Below are positions 14,607 to 16,068 of a DNA stretch of 16,068 nt, in pieces. Source of the DNA: Pseudomonadota bacterium (GTDB lineage: Bacteria > Pseudomonadota > Gammaproteobacteria > Burkholderiales > Ferrovaceae); NCBI GenBank assembly GCA_021804705.1, contig JAJZHC010000014.1, positions 1 through 16,068 of the forward strand, given 5' to 3'. Both the position numbers and the translations under genes were made by a program. The notes beneath the pieces were generated by a model that worked only from the letters and a program-made list of their open reading frames with translations, searched no databases and was not told the DNA's origin. The stretch's first letter is position 1. Every line of letters begins with the position of its first letter.

Positions 14607-15481
14607 GAAAAGGCATCATTCTGGCTGGGGGTTCAGGCACCCGCCTCTATCCGGTCACACAGGCGGTATCGAAACAACTGCTGCCGGTCTATGACAAACC
14701 CATGATCTATTACCCGCTCAGCACCCTCATGCTGGCAGGAATCCGTGACATCCTGGTGATCTCGACACCGCTGGACACGCCTCGATTCCAGCAACTGCTG
14801 GGTGATGGAGCGCAATGGGGCATTTCCATTCAATACGCCGTCCAGCCCAACCCCGAGGGACTGGCTCAGGCCTTCATCATCGGCAAGGACTTCATTGGAC
14901 AGGACCCCAGCGCCCTGGTGCTGGGCGACAACATATTTTATGGGCACGACTTTTCGGGCATGCTGGATCGTGCTCAGCAACACACGAATGGCGCAACCAT
15001 CTTTGCCTACGCCGTCACCGATCCTGAACGCTACGGCGTGGCTGAATTCGATGCCAGCGGACGCGTCATCAGCCTGGAAGAAAAACCCAGGAATCCGCGC
15101 TCACGGTATGCAGTCACGGGCCTCTACTTCTACGATAACCAGGTCTGTGACCTTGCCAAAAACCTCAAGCCCTCCACGCGTGGCGAACTGGAAATCACCG
15201 ACCTCAACAGGTGTTACCTGGACCAGCGACAACTGCATGTTGAGTTGATGGGTCGCGGCTTCGCCTGGCTGGACACCGGCACCCACGAATCCTTGCTCGA
15301 AGCCGCGCAGTACATACAGACCGTTGAAAAAAGGCAGGGTCTCAAGATTGCCTGTCCAGAGGAAATTGCCTATCGAATGGGCATGATTTCTGCCGCGGAC
15401 GTGGAAGCCCTTGCCGCGCGCATGAAGAACAACGGTTATGGGCAGTATCTGTACCAGATTCTGAACGAACAGCTGTTTTAA
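14603..15481 (+). CDS. rfbA: Glucose-1-phosphate thymidylyltransferase
   Basis: Makes dTDP-glucose from glucose-1-phosphate and dTTP, the first step of the pathway whose second step is encoded just before it. It is 292 residues, typical for RfbA/RmlA. The nucleotide-binding signature GGSGTRLYPVT (9-19) is followed by SKQLLPVYDKPMIYYPLS with the conserved Lys and Asp residues, then LVLGDNIFYG with metal-binding Asp109, EEKPRNPRS, GLYFYDN, and RGFAWLDTGTHESL near the C-terminus. The start is ATG 14603-14605 inside the rfbB stop (ATGA), preceded by a weak GGGCGGA; a longer in-frame reading from 14510 is rejected. The rfbC and rfbD genes that finish dTDP-rhamnose do not follow. The gene ends 4 bases from a convergent response-regulator gene. 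Confidence 0.97.
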   Translation: MRKGIILAGGSGTRLYPVTQAVSKQLLPVYDKPMIYYPLSTLMLAGIRDILVISTPLDTPRFQQLLGDGAQWGISIQYAVQPNPEGLAQAFIIGKDFIGQDPSALVLGDNIFYGHDFSGMLDRAQQHTNGATIFAYAVTDPERYGVAEFDASGRVISLEEKPRNPRSRYAVTGLYFYDNQVCDLAKNLKPSTRGELEITDLNRCYLDQRQLHVELMGRGFAWLDTGTHESLLEAAQYIQTVEKRQGLKIACPEEIAYRMGMISAADVEALAARMKNNGYGQYLYQILNEQLF

Positions 15482-15485
15482 GCTG

Positions 15486-16068
15486 TCAGGACCAGCGTAT
15501 CGGTTCAACAACACTGCCAAGGTAATACCCCTGCCCTCGAATGGATTTGATCAGGGTTTCGCCAGGATGGAACCTGCGCAACTTGCACCGCAACCCTGAT
15601 ACCATGACATCCACCGAGCGATCCAGCGCACTCCATGCGCGACCGCATACCAGGTTGGCGATGACCTCCCGACCAATGACACGATTGCCGTTTTCCGTCA
15701 GGCAAACCAGCAAGTCAAATTCACGGCCGGTCAAGAGAATGGGTTCACCCTCGCTGGTGCAAAGGTTGCGGCGCTGCTTGTCCAGGATGAATCCGGAAAA
15801 CCGCACCAGCCCCTCGTTTCCCAATGGCGGCCTGGCTTGCAATCGCTGCACCAGCCGTCTGGCCCGGACCACCAGTTCACGCATGTCCGTGGGCTTGCCC
15901 AGGTAATCATCCGCGCCCATCTGAATGCCCAGAATCCGATCCATCGTGGAGGATTTTCCGCTGATGACCATAATGCCCATTTCAGGACGGGATTCCCGGG
16001 CGTAACGCACGAAATCAAGGCCGTTATCTTCGGGACCCAGCACCACATCGACTAATGCCAGCTCAAAT
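15486..16068 (-). CDS. OmpR/PhoB-family response regulator (N-terminus beyond window)
   Basis: DNA-binding transcription regulator of a two-component system; 193 C-terminal residues are visible and the frame runs off the right edge. The visible part opens with FELALVDVVLG, where the Asp at 16049-16047 is in the phospho-acceptor position. Then come the switch Ser in MVISGKSS, the helix MDRILGIQMGADDYL, the conserved Lys-Pro (GKPTDMREL; Thr replaces the common Phe), and a winged-helix domain: LTGREFDLLVCLTENGNRVIGRE, recognition helix DRSVDVMVSGLRCKLRR, wing IKSIRGQGYYL. The order receiver then winged helix is standard OmpR type. No sensor kinase is in view; it would be expected upstream, outside the window. 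The target genes cannot be told from sequence. Confidence 0.93.
   Translation of the reverse strand, partial: FELALVDVVLGPEDNGLDFVRYARESRPEMGIMVISGKSSTMDRILGIQMGADDYLGKPTDMRELVVRARRLVQRLQARPPLGNEGLVRFSGFILDKQRRNLCTSEGEPILLTGREFDLLVCLTENGNRVIGREVIANLVCGRAWSALDRSVDVMVSGLRCKLRRFHPGETLIKSIRGQGYYLGSVVEPIRWS

Noticed and set aside
15486..16068. The response regulator as BaeR, the known regulator of mdtABC
   Set aside because: It is more than 9 kb from the efflux genes, in a different unit, with no kinase in view. The visible sequence supports only the OmpR family.

Overview
The window reads as an ordinary chromosomal stretch of a Gram-negative proteobacterium. Protein signatures (an MlaF-type ATPase, MdtABC-type RND efflux genes, a near-canonical EttA, a SlyB-like lipoprotein) fit a betaproteobacterium best, though gammaproteobacteria or Acidithiobacillia cannot be excluded without a search. 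Coding density is high, no gap exceeds about 235 bases, and there is no sign of insertion sequences, tRNA or rRNA genes, CRISPR arrays or phage genes.

Region 1 (1-6390, minus strand) is one probable operon, transcribed right to left. It starts with an MlaF-like ABC ATPase, then a periplasmic adaptor (MdtA-like), then two paralogous RND pumps (MdtB-like, then MdtC-like, which is cut by the window edge). Junctions are a 4-base GTGA overlap, an 8-base gap and a 4-base ATGA overlap. The adaptor and pumps would form a tripartite drug or metabolite efflux pump. The leading ATPase normally belongs to a phospholipid transporter, and its usual partners MlaE, MlaD, MlaC and MlaB are not here.

Region 2 (6391-10772, plus strand) is a 188-base divergent spacer followed by a 1397-residue SNF2-family helicase-like ATPase with about 920 residues of mostly uncharacterised N-terminal sequence. 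The spacer holds a good sigma70 promoter whose -10 and start site are covered by an inverted repeat, with a related repeat in the leader. The SNF2 gene ends inside the end of ettA (20-base convergent overlap).

Region 3 (10753-13393) contains ettA (minus strand), the ABC-F translational throttle factor, and, divergently, a SlyB-like glycine-zipper outer-membrane lipoprotein with a proline-rich linker and a two-cysteine tail. The spacer between them carries an extended -10 promoter for the lipoprotein and three palindromes centred exactly 34 bases apart. A hairpin follows the lipoprotein gene.

Region 4 (13394-16068) contains rfbB and rfbA (plus strand, 4-base overlap), which make dTDP-4-keto-6-deoxyglucose for surface polysaccharide. 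They run tail to tail, 4 bases apart, into an OmpR-family response regulator (minus strand) whose N-terminus lies outside the window.

I found no clearly new multi-gene system. The points most worth a second look are the mlaF-like gene fused into an RND efflux operon and its Tyr-for-His change, the large N-terminal part of the SNF2 protein together with its double operator-like promoter, and the composite lipoprotein.
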